64,000 bases of DNA, taken from positions 496,001 through 560,000 of the forward strand of contig JBQEKC010000001.1 in NCBI GenBank assembly GCA_052103595.1, in the 5' to 3' direction. The translations under genes and the position numbers were made by a program. Shown here one piece after another: positions 32,968-41,554 of this stretch; the stretch's first letter is position 1, and each line of letters opens with the position of its first letter. Below the pieces are notes generated by a model. It was not told the DNA's origin. It saw nothing but the letters and a program-made list of their open reading frames with translations, and made no database searches. The DNA is from CAMEGH01 sp052103595. GTDB taxonomy: Bacteria > Patescibacteriota > Saccharimonadia > Saccharimonadales > Saccharimonadaceae.

Positions 32968-35249
32968 CGACGAGTGCCTCCGCCAGCATTATTATTTGGC
33001 GGTGTTGTTCCGTCGCCACCTGTACCTGGGTCGGTTGGGTCATTTGAAGAAGCGTCGTCGTCCTCACCATCGCCACCTGCACCTGGGTCGGTCGTGGTGT
33101 CATCGTCATCTGAGCCTGAATCATCCGTGGGCGGGTTTTGTCGCTCTGGCTGCGTTGACGTATTTGATTCCTCTTCCGGCTTGGTGTTTTCTGGCTGTGC
33201 TTGTTCTTGCGGCTGTGTGGCAACATCACACCCAAAGGCGGGTAGCGAACTTGAAAGGAACACTTCTTTATACGTATTACTGCCGGCGTTTGGCGCAAGT
33301 CGGCCTGTACCGTAGCAAACGTCTCGTTCAACCACGCTATTTGGGCGCGGGAATGGATCACCGTTTTGCTCTGGCAGCACTTGGCTCATTGCTGTGCGCC
33401 AAATTGGACCCGCCAATGTACCGCCACCACTTGTCATTTGTTGATTGTCGTTGTTGCCAACCCATACACCGACGGCGAGTTGTGGCGTATAGCCAATCGT
33501 CCAGGCGTCGCGGTTTTCATCGGTGGTACCAGTTTTAACGGCCACTTTCTTTCCTGGAACAGTGAGCGATCCACCAAACATACCAGCGCGGGCATTATCA
33601 TCTGAAAGGATACTTGAGATAAGATATGCACCGCCATCGCTAATAATTTGTTTCGGTTCTTCTTTATTAACCGCCACCGTTTCATCGTATTTACTGCGGA
33701 TTTCTTCAACATAACTAACTGGCTGCTGACTACCGGCATTGGCAAAGCCAGCATATGCATGCGTCATATCAAGCAGCTTAGCTTCGGCCGCACCAAGCGC
33801 AAGTGAAAGGCCGTAATCTTTCTTGTCGTCAATCGTCGACACCCCCATGCGCTGCGCTGCTGAGACTGCTTTTTCAACACCAAGACGCTGCATTACCTTC
33901 ACAGCTGGAATATTCAGTGACCAACTAAGTGCTTGGCGCACCGTCACATCACCATTAAAGTTACGTAGTGCATTTTGCGGCTGATATCCGTTAAAGTCGG
34001 TTGGTGCGTCTTCCAAGATAGTTGCGGGCGAAATGACACCCTCTGCCAGGGCCTCAGCGTAGTAAATTGGCTTAAAGCTACTACCTGGCTGACGCGTTGC
34101 TGTGACCATATTTACTTTTCCGAATGACTCATCGTTCCAATCGTAACTTCCAATCAACCCACGGATGGCACCTGTTGAAGGGTCAATTGCCACCGCCCCC
34201 GAGTTACTGCCGCCATTTGCACGAATGTTGTCCATATTTGTTGAAATAGCCTGTTGTAACTGGTTTTGTATACCAAGATTCAAGGTTGTCTTCACCTGGA
34301 ATCCCGAGCGGGCGGTTTTTTCTTCACCATACGTTTCATTAAGATCAGCCATCACCATTTCAACAAAGTGTGGCGCTGGGCTGTTATCTGCCAGGGATTC
34401 TGGCTCAGCGTAGGCAAGTTCTTGCGCAGTTGCGGTGTCTTTTTCAGCCTGTGTAATGTAGCCGTTGCTCACCATTCGATCAAGCACGGTCGCTTGACGT
34501 TCTTTAGCGTATTTCATGTCGCCGTAAATTGGCGAGTAGCTATTTGGCGCCGGCAAAACACCTACAATCATGGCACTTTCTGCAAGCGTAAGATCTTTTG
34601 GTGCTTTATTGAAGAAGCTTTTAGCGGCGTCTTCAATACCAAAGGCATTGCCACCAAAGAAAGCTGAATTAAGATACATCTCAAGGATTTGGTCTTTCGT
34701 GTACGTATTCTCAATCGCCACCGCCACCGAGAACGCCTGATATTGACGCATGAAGCTTCGCTCGCTCGAAAGCACGGTAATTTTTGCCAACTGCTGCGTC
34801 AGTGTTGAACCACCAAACCCGCCACCACCACCAAGCACATAGCCGTACACAGCACGCAGTGTACTCAAAATAGAGAAGCCATCGTGCTCGTAAAAGTTTT
34901 TATCTTCGCTTGCAAGCAACGCCTCTTTGGTTGTTTCATTAATATCCTGGAGCGACACCATATCGCGGTGTTTTGCGCGGCCAACTTCGTAAATAGTTTC
35001 ACCACTTTGGTCCATCAAAACAATCCCCGTGTTGTTGCGATTCATGAGCCGTTCTGGGTCGGCGATGTCACGCGCAAAATACAAGTACGTCAAAAACGGA
35101 ATAAGGATGAGGACGGTAAGAATTGGGCCAACAATAATGGCGATTTTTTGCCAGCGCTTTAGGTTATGAAACCATAAAAAATACTTCTTTGTGTCAAATC
35201 GAGCTGATCGTACACTATTCTTTTTTGTATATTTACCAACTCTTCTCAT
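32964..35249 (-). CDS. Class A penicillin-binding protein (761 aa)
   Basis: Bifunctional peptidoglycan synthase. A basic tail and one span (about 35-58) precede the GT51 domain with catalytic Glu115 (SEDKNFYEHDG), GGSTLTQQLAK and NSAFFGGNAFGIEDAA. The transpeptidase has SSFK (Ser390), SLN and KTG (VKTGTTDENRD). The C-terminal 110 residues are a low-complexity Asp/Gly/Thr/Pro tail, probably wall-spanning. Start ATG 35249 (MRRVGKYTKK) lies 9 nt behind an extended -10. A longer form starting upstream would begin above the promoter. ruvA is coupled downstream. Confidence 0.95.
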   Translation of the reverse strand: MRRVGKYTKKNSVRSARFDTKKYFLWFHNLKRWQKIAIIVGPILTVLILIPFLTYLYFARDIADPERLMNRNNTGIVLMDQSGETIYEVGRAKHRDMVSLQDINETTKEALLASEDKNFYEHDGFSILSTLRAVYGYVLGGGGGFGGSTLTQQLAKITVLSSERSFMRQYQAFSVAVAIENTYTKDQILEMYLNSAFFGGNAFGIEDAAKSFFNKAPKDLTLAESAMIVGVLPAPNSYSPIYGDMKYAKERQATVLDRMVSNGYITQAEKDTATAQELAYAEPESLADNSPAPHFVEMVMADLNETYGEEKTARSGFQVKTTLNLGIQNQLQQAISTNMDNIRANGGSNSGAVAIDPSTGAIRGLIGSYDWNDESFGKVNMVTATRQPGSSFKPIYYAEALAEGVISPATILEDAPTDFNGYQPQNALRNFNGDVTVRQALSWSLNIPAVKVMQRLGVEKAVSAAQRMGVSTIDDKKDYGLSLALGAAEAKLLDMTHAYAGFANAGSQQPVSYVEEIRSKYDETVAVNKEEPKQIISDGGAYLISSILSDDNARAGMFGGSLTVPGKKVAVKTGTTDENRDAWTIGYTPQLAVGVWVGNNDNQQMTSGGGTLAGPIWRTAMSQVLPEQNGDPFPRPNSVVERDVCYGTGRLAPNAGSNTYKEVFLSSSLPAFGCDVATQPQEQAQPENTKPEEESNTSTQPERQNPPTDDSGSDDDDTTTDPGAGGDGEDDDASSNDPTDPGTGGDGTTPPNNNAGGGTRR

Positions 35250-35258
35250 GTTCTTTTC

Positions 35259-35264
35259 ATTATA
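35259..35264 (-). promoter_or_regulatory. Extended -10 of the PBP-ruvA unit (leaderless)
   Basis: TATAAT with TG plus C before it on the minus strand; 9 nt before ATG 35249. Confidence 0.55.
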
Positions 35265-35312
35265 GCAGAACGCGCAAGATACGGCTATGTACAAGAGGTA
35301 AAATTGATTACG

Positions 35313-35957
35313 CTAGGACGCCTTTTCTTCATACTCGCCATCAACAATATAGACATCGCCGTCCTGCAAGCTTTCGTACTTCAGCCCGTTTGTTTCAAAC
35401 GAATCGATCATAGCCTGCGCCTCATCAGCAAACCATTCGCTTTTGACATGCACCGCTAACTGCGGGTAAATCAATCCTAAGCCACTCCAAATGATTTCTT
35501 CGCTATAGCCTTCTGGGATCACGTACGGATCATCGCCGTGTTCAGCACCGCGTAAAGTTTTTGCCAAGATAATTGAGCCTGCGCTTGAGCCACCATACAC
35601 AAAGGCGTCTTGCTTCAAAAGTGGTGGCAATAGCTCCTCCAGCCCTGATTGCCCAAACGCCCGACGCAGCACAAACGTGTTGCCGCCACCAACCCATAGC
35701 AAATCGGCTTCGGCAAGAATTTTTGCTAAAATATCACGCTTTTGTGGCGCAAAATAATCACGTAAATCAAGTTCATAGAAATCAAAGCCGTAGCTTTCAA
35801 ATTCTTCTTTCTTTTCAGCAGTATGTTCCGCGCGCTCGCGGGCAGGTAAATAATCTTTTGCGTTATTGATATACAACATTTTGCGGCGATCGCCCACCAT
35901 CTCAACAAGTTTTGTTAGGTGATTGCCAACGCCAGCTGATGATAAATATAATCTCAT
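35313..35957 (-). CDS. Peptidase E-like (S51) serine hydrolase (214 aa)
   Basis: Class I glutaminase-like fold with WVGGGNTFVLRRAF and the nucleophile elbow YGGSSAGSIILA, characteristic of S51 dipeptidases (Asp-Xaa) and related enzymes. A downstream His in LAVHVKSEWF is the likely base. Length fits. Cytoplasmic; substrate not deducible. The start lies 6 nt after TACAAT. Confidence 0.88.
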   Translation of the reverse strand: MRLYLSSAGVGNHLTKLVEMVGDRRKMLYINNAKDYLPARERAEHTAEKKEEFESYGFDFYELDLRDYFAPQKRDILAKILAEADLLWVGGGNTFVLRRAFGQSGLEELLPPLLKQDAFVYGGSSAGSIILAKTLRGAEHGDDPYVIPEGYSEEIIWSGLGLIYPQLAVHVKSEWFADEAQAMIDSFETNGLKYESLQDGDVYIVDGEYEEKAS

Positions 35958-35963
35958 ATTGCC

Positions 35964-35969
35964 ATTGTA
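35964..35969 (-). promoter_or_regulatory. -10 box of the peptidase E-like gene (leaderless)
   Basis: TACAAT on the minus strand, 6 nt before ATG 35957. Confidence 0.45.
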
Positions 35970-35994
35970 CTACATGTCGTCCTATGCCCCGGAA

Positions 35995-37626
35995 CTACCC
36001 GCGAGACGAAAATACCTCTTTTATACGCCGCAGCCACCGTGCCATTTCGCTACGCCACTCCCAACCTGCGTAACCAATTGCCAAACTCCCTACACCGCCT
36101 AGTGCCCACCACGAGGCAACCGTATCAGCCGAAGCCTCTACCGCTTCAGCGCTAAACCCTAGGTCGCTCATATCTTTTTGTATTTTCCGGCAACGGTTTG
36201 TCTCAGGATTGCGCTCCTGACCTGCGGTACATGGTTTTAGGGCAGTTGGTGTAGTAACTTTTTTGCAACGACCGGTTTCTGGATTGCGATATTGATTGGC
36301 ATTGCACGGTTTTTGTGCTGTAGCTGTAGCATACTTTTTACAGCGCCCCGTTTCCGGGTTTCGGTATTGATCTGCCTTACAGGGCGTAGATTGTGATGCC
36401 GTTTCAAGCTTACGACAACGGTTTGTTTCCGGGTGACGATATTGACCGACCTTACATGGTGTTTGCGCCGAAGCAGTTTGCACTTTACGACAGCGTCCCG
36501 TTTCGGGGTTACGCTCTTGATCGGCATTACACGGCTTTGGCGTCGTTGCAACCACTATTTTACGGCAACGATTTGTATCTGGATGGCGATAATACCCTGC
36601 GTTACAGGCCGCTAATTCACCTGCCGCCAGTGTAAAATTATTCTCGCCACCAGGTTGCGGCGTCGCCCAACGCCACTCACCCGTCTCGTCAACTGCCCAC
36701 GACTGCCCTTTCTTGCTCGATGCATCTGGATATTCCACTATGGTATTTTTATAAAGAAGCACACCATGTACATACTCAAGCCACACAAACGCCCCCGAGT
36801 TTGTTAGATTAAGTGCCGTGCCACTAGCGTTTGTAGCAAAAACAGCATATTCACCTGGTTGCAATACGCCACTTAGCGCAATCGCATTACTTGCCGTTGG
36901 CGTTTGGCCAGCATAACCAATCCGCAAACGCACGCCGCTAAAATCAACCGTTTCGAGCGTATTATTATAAAACTTCACATAATCTTGGCAGGCGACATCT
37001 GTTTCACCTGGCGCACAGTTACGTGGATTTGCCAAAATCTCTACAGGCGCCAGCGGAAAACTTTCGCGAATGGCTTCAAGCATATCCGCCCGAAGCGGCT
37101 GCTGCTGATCTTTTAGCGGCGCAAATGTTCTGGTAGCTGTATAGTTTCCCGCTGTTGAGGTGTATCGATGATGGCGCACACCCTCACTAGCCGTCGCAAT
37201 AGGTACAGGTTCTGGTTCGTAGCGTTCCTTCTTTTCCGTCAAGAAAAACTGATCGGTCGAAGTGATCGTTTCGCCACCATCGAGTGCCAGCACCGCTTCA
37301 CCCGTCACAACATCAGGGGAGCTCACGACGACATACCGCCCTGGCGCAAGATATCCTTCAGGTAACTGATAGCGATATTCCCCGCCTTCCTTATAGATTG
37401 CCACCAGCTCCCAATCTGCTACATAGTGCACTTCATTGCTGTTGTTATAGAGTTGAATGTAGCTGATTGTCGATTGATCCGTCCGGAACTCGGTTAACAA
37501 AAGTGGTGAAGCCATCTTTGGCTCCACCGTTGGTATTGTTTCGATAGCTGCTACTGGGCCGTATCCAACGAAGCTAACCAAAAAGCTTAGCGCCAGGGTC
37601 AAGACCGAACTTTTGACCATACGCAT
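35995..37626 (-). CDS. Surface protein: lamin-tail domains plus six Cys-pair repeats and C-terminal anchor (543 aa)
   Basis: A signal peptide (residues 1-28) is followed by two lamin-tail-like beta domains (about 40-110 with YIQLYNNSN, and about 195-320 with VKFYNNTLETVDFSGVRL). Next come six tandem repeats of about 25 residues, each with two cysteines: PCxxxQxRxPETxRCRK (about 338-480). A single span (WWALGGVGSLAIGYAGW) and a basic cytoplasmic tail end the protein. Lamin-tail domains occur in many secreted bacterial proteins. The repeats resemble small disulfide knots. Function unknown; wall-spanning stalk inferred. Start ATG 37626; ATG 37620 is equally possible. Confidence 0.82.
   Translation of the reverse strand: MRMVKSSVLTLALSFLVSFVGYGPVAAIETIPTVEPKMASPLLLTEFRTDQSTISYIQLYNNSNEVHYVADWELVAIYKEGGEYRYQLPEGYLAPGRYVVVSSPDVVTGEAVLALDGGETITSTDQFFLTEKKERYEPEPVPIATASEGVRHHRYTSTAGNYTATRTFAPLKDQQQPLRADMLEAIRESFPLAPVEILANPRNCAPGETDVACQDYVKFYNNTLETVDFSGVRLRIGYAGQTPTASNAIALSGVLQPGEYAVFATNASGTALNLTNSGAFVWLEYVHGVLLYKNTIVEYPDASSKKGQSWAVDETGEWRWATPQPGGENNFTLAAGELAACNAGYYRHPDTNRCRKIVVATTPKPCNADQERNPETGRCRKVQTASAQTPCKVGQYRHPETNRCRKLETASQSTPCKADQYRNPETGRCKKYATATAQKPCNANQYRNPETGRCKKVTTPTALKPCTAGQERNPETNRCRKIQKDMSDLGFSAEAVEASADTVASWWALGGVGSLAIGYAGWEWRSEMARWLRRIKEVFSSRG
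36183..36612 (-). repeat. Six ~75-bp coding repeats (Cys-pair motif)
   Basis: Each unit encodes C-x(14)-C followed by [RK]K. The DNA copies differ at many positions, so these are protein repeats rather than a CRISPR or satellite. Confidence 0.85.
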
Positions 37627-37695
37627 AATTACTCTTTCACTATAGCGCGACCAAAAAGTAAGCGCAAGCTTTTTACAACAGTTTTTGCATGATTT

Positions 37696-38607
37696 TTATG
37701 CGCCGATTTTGTCTTTTTTGGGCCGACGTTTAGCGTTTTGTTCGATATATTCAATAATTGGCGTCGCCACATCGCGGTTGGTGATTTTTTCGATCCCAAA
37801 TCCAGGGCTGGCATTTACTTCCAAAATAAGTGGACCACGACTCGAGCGCATAAAGTCGACGCCAGCGATATTCAAGCCCATCGCTTTAGCGGCTTTGACG
37901 CACATTTTGCGTTCTTCTAGCGTCAGTTTAATCACCGTACCTTCGCCACCCTTGTGCAGATTCGAACGAAAATCATCGTCCAAACTTTGGCGCTTCATAC
38001 TTGCCACTACGCGACCACCTACCACGAACGCGCGAATATCCACGCCGGCAGATTCTTTCACGAATTCTTGCAGCAAAATATTGGTGCCGTCCTCATTCGT
38101 TAGATAGAGCGCCTGCAATACCGATTTTGCCGCCTTTTTGGTTTCCGCTAGCACCACACCATTACCATGCGTACCACGCGCGAGCTTGATAATTACTGGT
38201 GTGCCGCCCAGCTTTTCAATCAAATCGTCGATGTCGGCAGAGTTGCGTGAAAACACCGTTTTTGGAATGCCAACATCTGCTTTTGCCAAAAGCTGCATAC
38301 TGCGCAGCTTATCACGCGAACGGCTAATCGCAATCGAACTCGACACCGAATACACACCCTGCATTTCTAGCTGGCGCACAATCGCCGAACCGTAGCGTGT
38401 CATACTACTGGCAATGCGCGGAATAATTGCATCGAAGCGCGCCAAGTCTTCACCTTCGTAGCTCACGGTTGGGTTACTTTTTTCGATCGAAGCATAACAG
38501 TCCTTGTACTTCACCACCATAACGTCGTGCCCGTGCGCTTGAGCAACCTCAAGAAGTCGTCGCGTTGAATAATTGCCAGGACCATTTGATAAAATTGCGA
38601 TTTTCAT
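37696..38607 (-). CDS. rimK: RimK-type ATP-grasp ligase (303 aa)
   Basis: Pre-ATP-grasp domain (SNGPGNYSTRRLLEVAQAHGHDV), an IPKTVFSR lobe, TPVIIKLARGTHGNGVVLA and the metal-binding LEVNASPGFGIE. Closest in form to RimK, which adds glutamates to the C-terminus of ribosomal protein S6. It is coupled by ATGA to the retropepsin-like gene, which is the rimB-rimK order seen in other bacteria. Whether S6 is the substrate here cannot be seen. Confidence 0.88.
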   Translation of the reverse strand: MKIAILSNGPGNYSTRRLLEVAQAHGHDVMVVKYKDCYASIEKSNPTVSYEGEDLARFDAIIPRIASSMTRYGSAIVRQLEMQGVYSVSSSIAISRSRDKLRSMQLLAKADVGIPKTVFSRNSADIDDLIEKLGGTPVIIKLARGTHGNGVVLAETKKAAKSVLQALYLTNEDGTNILLQEFVKESAGVDIRAFVVGGRVVASMKRQSLDDDFRSNLHKGGEGTVIKLTLEERKMCVKAAKAMGLNIAGVDFMRSSRGPLILEVNASPGFGIEKITNRDVATPIIEYIEQNAKRRPKKDKIGA

Positions 38608-39038
38608 TGTTGTGTCCCTTCTATATCTGGATCTAATTGTTGATTAATTCGTGTATCGACGAGAATATTTTGCTCGCGCAAAAAACGTCTTCCCAGTAGC
38701 ACTTCAAACTTGAGATCGGTTCTATCAGACAGACCGATAGTTGTTTGGTAGGCAATGTCGTTAATGCAGATAGTCGTATCGATCAGATAGCGCTTCACCC
38801 GATGACCGTTTGAACTGCGCACGTAACGCACACGGAACGATTCTGCCTCGATGATAATGTCTTGTATGCCGTACGGATGAAACTGCAATTTTTCAACACC
38901 ACCACGCGTTACAACACGGATATTCGTACAATGCACTGCGCCAGAGTAGGCACCCGTATCGATTTTAGCTACCACCGAAATATCGCCAAGTTCAGGCAAA
39001 ACGACAGATTCAAAACTCCCAATTATTTTTTGGCTCAT
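38604..39038 (-). CDS. Retropepsin-like protease of the RimB/'ATP-dependent zinc protease' family (144 aa)
   Basis: The active-site triplet motif AKIDTGAYSGAVH at about residues 23-35 and the later LLGRRFL are hallmarks of PF05618-type single-domain aspartic proteases, also called RimB when next to rimK. In that pairing RimB trims glutamates added by RimK; this role is inferred from adjacency. ATGA overlap with rimK. Confidence 0.82.
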   Translation of the reverse strand: MSQKIIGSFESVVLPELGDISVVAKIDTGAYSGAVHCTNIRVVTRGGVEKLQFHPYGIQDIIIEAESFRVRYVRSSNGHRVKRYLIDTTICINDIAYQTTIGLSDRTDLKFEVLLGRRFLREQNILVDTRINQQLDPDIEGTQQ

Positions 39039-39100
39039 TATATGCCAACTTTACCATGATAGGGCTTAAAAGTCAATGATAGACCTCTCGGTTAGCGACC

Positions 39101-39820
39101 TTACACTTCAACTGTCACGTCGGCATTAGTATGGACGTTTACAACGTCGTCAAGATCTTCAAGCGCATCCATCACACGCATCACTTTACCGGCGGTTTCT
39201 TCGTCGTCAACGGTAATTTCACTGTTTGGTACGTATTGTAGTTCGGCATCGGTAACTTTTAGACCAGCTGCAACGATCGCAGTGCGTACTTTTGCGAGTT
39301 CTTTTTGGTCGGTATAAACGACAATTTCACCGTCATCTTCGTTGGCGTCTTCTGCGCCAGCATCAAGAATCGTCAGCAGTGCGTCTTCTCCCGTCGCTGC
39401 CACGCGAATCACCCCTTTTCGTGTAAACTGGAACGCTACACTACCGGCATCTGCCAAGCGGCCGCCGTTTTTTACCAACGCGGTTTTTACTTCTGGTAAC
39501 GTACGGTTGCGGTTGTCGGTGGCGGTTTCGATAATGATACCGATACCGCCCGGGCCATACCCTTCGTAGGTAATTTCTTCGAGTACGGCTGCATTTTTAT
39601 CGGTCACACGGTCAATTGCACGTTGGATATTGGCATTTGGCATATTGGCTTGCTTAGCTTTTTCAATCGCAAGCGCCAACGCTGGGTTCATATCCGGGTC
39701 GGCACCACTGCGCGCCGCAATGGCGATTTGGTTGCCAATACGCGTAAATACTGCACCACGTTTTGCGTCGTTCGCGCCTTTATCTCGTTTGATTTTTGCC
39801 CATTTACTATGTCCAGCCAT
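39101..39820 (-). CDS. yebC: YebC/PmpR-family protein (239 aa)
   Basis: AGHSKWAKIKRDKGANDAKRGAVFTRI is the invariant N-terminus, and YEGYGPGGIGIIIE is the second signature. Members act as DNA-binding regulators or help ribosomes through difficult proline runs. Start ATG 39820 follows GGAG. The gene is often beside ruvC; here ruvAB lies 6 kb away and ruvC is not seen. Confidence 0.96.
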   Translation of the reverse strand: MAGHSKWAKIKRDKGANDAKRGAVFTRIGNQIAIAARSGADPDMNPALALAIEKAKQANMPNANIQRAIDRVTDKNAAVLEEITYEGYGPGGIGIIIETATDNRNRTLPEVKTALVKNGGRLADAGSVAFQFTRKGVIRVAATGEDALLTILDAGAEDANEDDGEIVVYTDQKELAKVRTAIVAAGLKVTDAELQYVPNSEITVDDEETAGKVMRVMDALEDLDDVVNVHTNADVTVEV

Positions 39821-39891
39821 TACATCTCCGTCCTTACACTGCTATTTCTTTTCTCTATTATATCACTGGGAGCGCCAGAGAAAAACCGTCG

Positions 39892-41358
39892 CTATTTTAC
39901 AATATTCACATCGATAAATTTAAACTTGGTTGCGCGTGCCAACCATATAATTATCAGCAAGATAACTCCATAGCATACCAAGGCTTCCGGGGTGCCCCAT
40001 TCTATCTCGTGCAGCGCCCAACTAACGCTTGATAGAACATTCACCACACCAACCATATAACCAAGAAGCCACTCGGTCGGAAGTGCAATAAGCGGCGCAA
40101 TAGCGGGAAGCGCCATCGACACCACACCTGTCGCAAACACCAGCAACATCGCCAATGGCACCAGCGGCAACACCAACACATTCGCCAACAGTGCCACGCT
40201 CGAAAACGAGCCAAATAGCACAATAATAATTGGTGCAGTAAGGATTTGTGCCGATAACGTTTCACCCATAATTTGGCGCAAAACACCTGGCGATTTATCA
40301 CCAAAGAAGTACACCTGCAATAATGGTGCCAAAAACATCACACCCGCAAACGCACTAAAACTTAACAGCCAACCAACATCACCCCATGCATATGCCGGCT
40401 GAATTAATACCGAAGCAGCAGCACTTACCAGCAAAATGGTCAGCGGATGCACTTTGCGGCCGTAATACCATGCCGCTAAACTCAGACCAGCCACCAATCC
40501 TGCACGCGTCATGCTCGGGCTCATACCAGTAATACCTGCAAAAATCACTACCATAGCGCCACCTGTCGCTACGGCCAAATAGCGTGATATTTTAGCGAAT
40601 AGCCGGCGGGCCAGCCGCACAAGAATCGTTAAATTATACCCGCTCGCAACCACCACATGCGTCAGTCCAACAATTCGTAAAGCTTCGTCAAATTCTGTTG
40701 GCAATGCCTTCTTCTCACCGAGTACATAGCCCGCACCAAGTGCAGCTTCTGTTTCAGGAAGATGCAGCGCAATTGCGTCACTAAACCAATCGCGAATTTC
40801 AACAAAAATATCGCCATGATGCTCTTTTTCTACCTTCGTTAACTGCGCCCGAAACATCGAAGCCGCAAACGCGCCAAAGCCAGGCTTTAAGTCGCCCCGC
40901 ACTTCTACCGTGTCACCTCGCCGAATAATACCTTCGTGTGACCCAGCCAAAATAATCCAGTATGATCCTACCGCTGGCCGCTCATGTATCAGTGCCGATG
41001 AAAGACGTAGCGCCACACCGCCCGAACTACTCGTGCCGGGATCTTCCACTACCTTACCGCGCAAGGTAACAGCGCTATCTATAAAGGCTTGCGCCGCCAA
41101 AATACCCTGCATTTGTAGATTACCGCGCGCGTACCCAAGCAGTATACCAACGAGTAGGATGGCGACAAGCGCCCACTGCCGTCGCACCAACGTCAGCCCA
41201 ACTGCCAAAATACCGCCTACTGCCAGCCAGACCCAACTCAGCAACCACCCGCTCGGCCAAAATCGCGCCATCACCACGCCCGCAAGCACCCCGGCACACA
41301 ACACTCCCACAAAAAACACTGGGTGAAGTGGTCGCGATGCCCGGCGCGCACTATTCAT
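39892..41358 (-). CDS. comEC: ComEC/Rec2-type DNA uptake channel, without nuclease domain (488 aa)
   Basis: N-terminal spans and a DUF4131-like OB domain (residues about 60-170, with VTLRGKVVEDPG and RRGDTVEVRGDL) precede the Competence domain (HVVVASGYNLTIL, GMSPSMTRAGLVAGL, WLLSFSAFAGVMF). The protein ends after the last span; the metallo-beta-lactamase domain present in full ComEC is missing. With the pilus genes, it suggests competence. Start ATG 41358 lies 6 nt behind TATACT. Confidence 0.9.
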   Translation of the reverse strand: MNSARRASRPLHPVFFVGVLCAGVLAGVVMARFWPSGWLLSWVWLAVGGILAVGLTLVRRQWALVAILLVGILLGYARGNLQMQGILAAQAFIDSAVTLRGKVVEDPGTSSSGGVALRLSSALIHERPAVGSYWIILAGSHEGIIRRGDTVEVRGDLKPGFGAFAASMFRAQLTKVEKEHHGDIFVEIRDWFSDAIALHLPETEAALGAGYVLGEKKALPTEFDEALRIVGLTHVVVASGYNLTILVRLARRLFAKISRYLAVATGGAMVVIFAGITGMSPSMTRAGLVAGLSLAAWYYGRKVHPLTILLVSAAASVLIQPAYAWGDVGWLLSFSAFAGVMFLAPLLQVYFFGDKSPGVLRQIMGETLSAQILTAPIIIVLFGSFSSVALLANVLVLPLVPLAMLLVFATGVVSMALPAIAPLIALPTEWLLGYMVGVVNVLSSVSWALHEIEWGTPEALVCYGVILLIIIWLARATKFKFIDVNIVK

Positions 41359-41364
41359 GCGTTT

Positions 41365-41370
41365 AGTATA
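41365..41370 (-). promoter_or_regulatory. Extended -10 of comEC (leaderless)
   Basis: TATACT with TG plus T before it on the minus strand; 6 nt before ATG 41358. Confidence 0.55.
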
Positions 41371-41378
41371 ACAGACCC

Positions 41379-41407
41379 TTGTATTTGGCCACCAAATACG
41401 CTAAAAT
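41379..41407 (+). promoter_or_regulatory. tRNA-Lys promoter
   Basis: -35 TTGTAT, 17-nt spacer, -10 TAAAAT, ending 12 nt before the tRNA. Confidence 0.6.
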
Positions 41408-41419
41408 CAAATAAGTCTT

Positions 41420-41496
41420 GGGTCAGTAGCTCAGGTGGTTAGAGCACCTGCCTTTTAAGCAGGGTGTCCTGGGTTCAAGTCCCAGCTGACCCACCA
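41420..41496 (+). tRNA. tRNA-Lys (anticodon TTT), CCA encoded
   Basis: Acceptor GGGTCAG pairs with CTGACCC, the D arm is GCTC/GAGC, the anticodon stem is CCTGC/GCAGG around CTTTTAA, and the T arm is CTGGG-TTCAAGT-CCCAG. Discriminator A and encoded CCA at 41494-41496. Confidence 0.96.
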
Positions 41497-41510
41497 AGAT
41501 TGCAATGAAC

Positions 41511-41540
41511 AAATCACCTTCTTTCGAAGGTGATTTTTCT
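41511..41540 (+). terminator. Terminator after tRNA-Lys
   Basis: AAATCACCTT, 6-nt loop, AAGGTGATTT then TTCT; perfect 10-bp stem with T tail, also serving the converging ATP-grasp gene. Confidence 0.85.
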
Positions 41541-41554
41541 CTTCTCTATCTCTA

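Noticed and set aside
32924..33538. 204-codon plus-strand frame opposite the PBP tail
   Set aside because: Mirror of the low-complexity Asp/Gly tail; no coding signals.
36183..36612. Possible CRISPR array from regular ~75-bp repeats
   Set aside because: Repeats are diverged, in frame and encode a conserved Cys-pair protein motif; no cas genes nearby.
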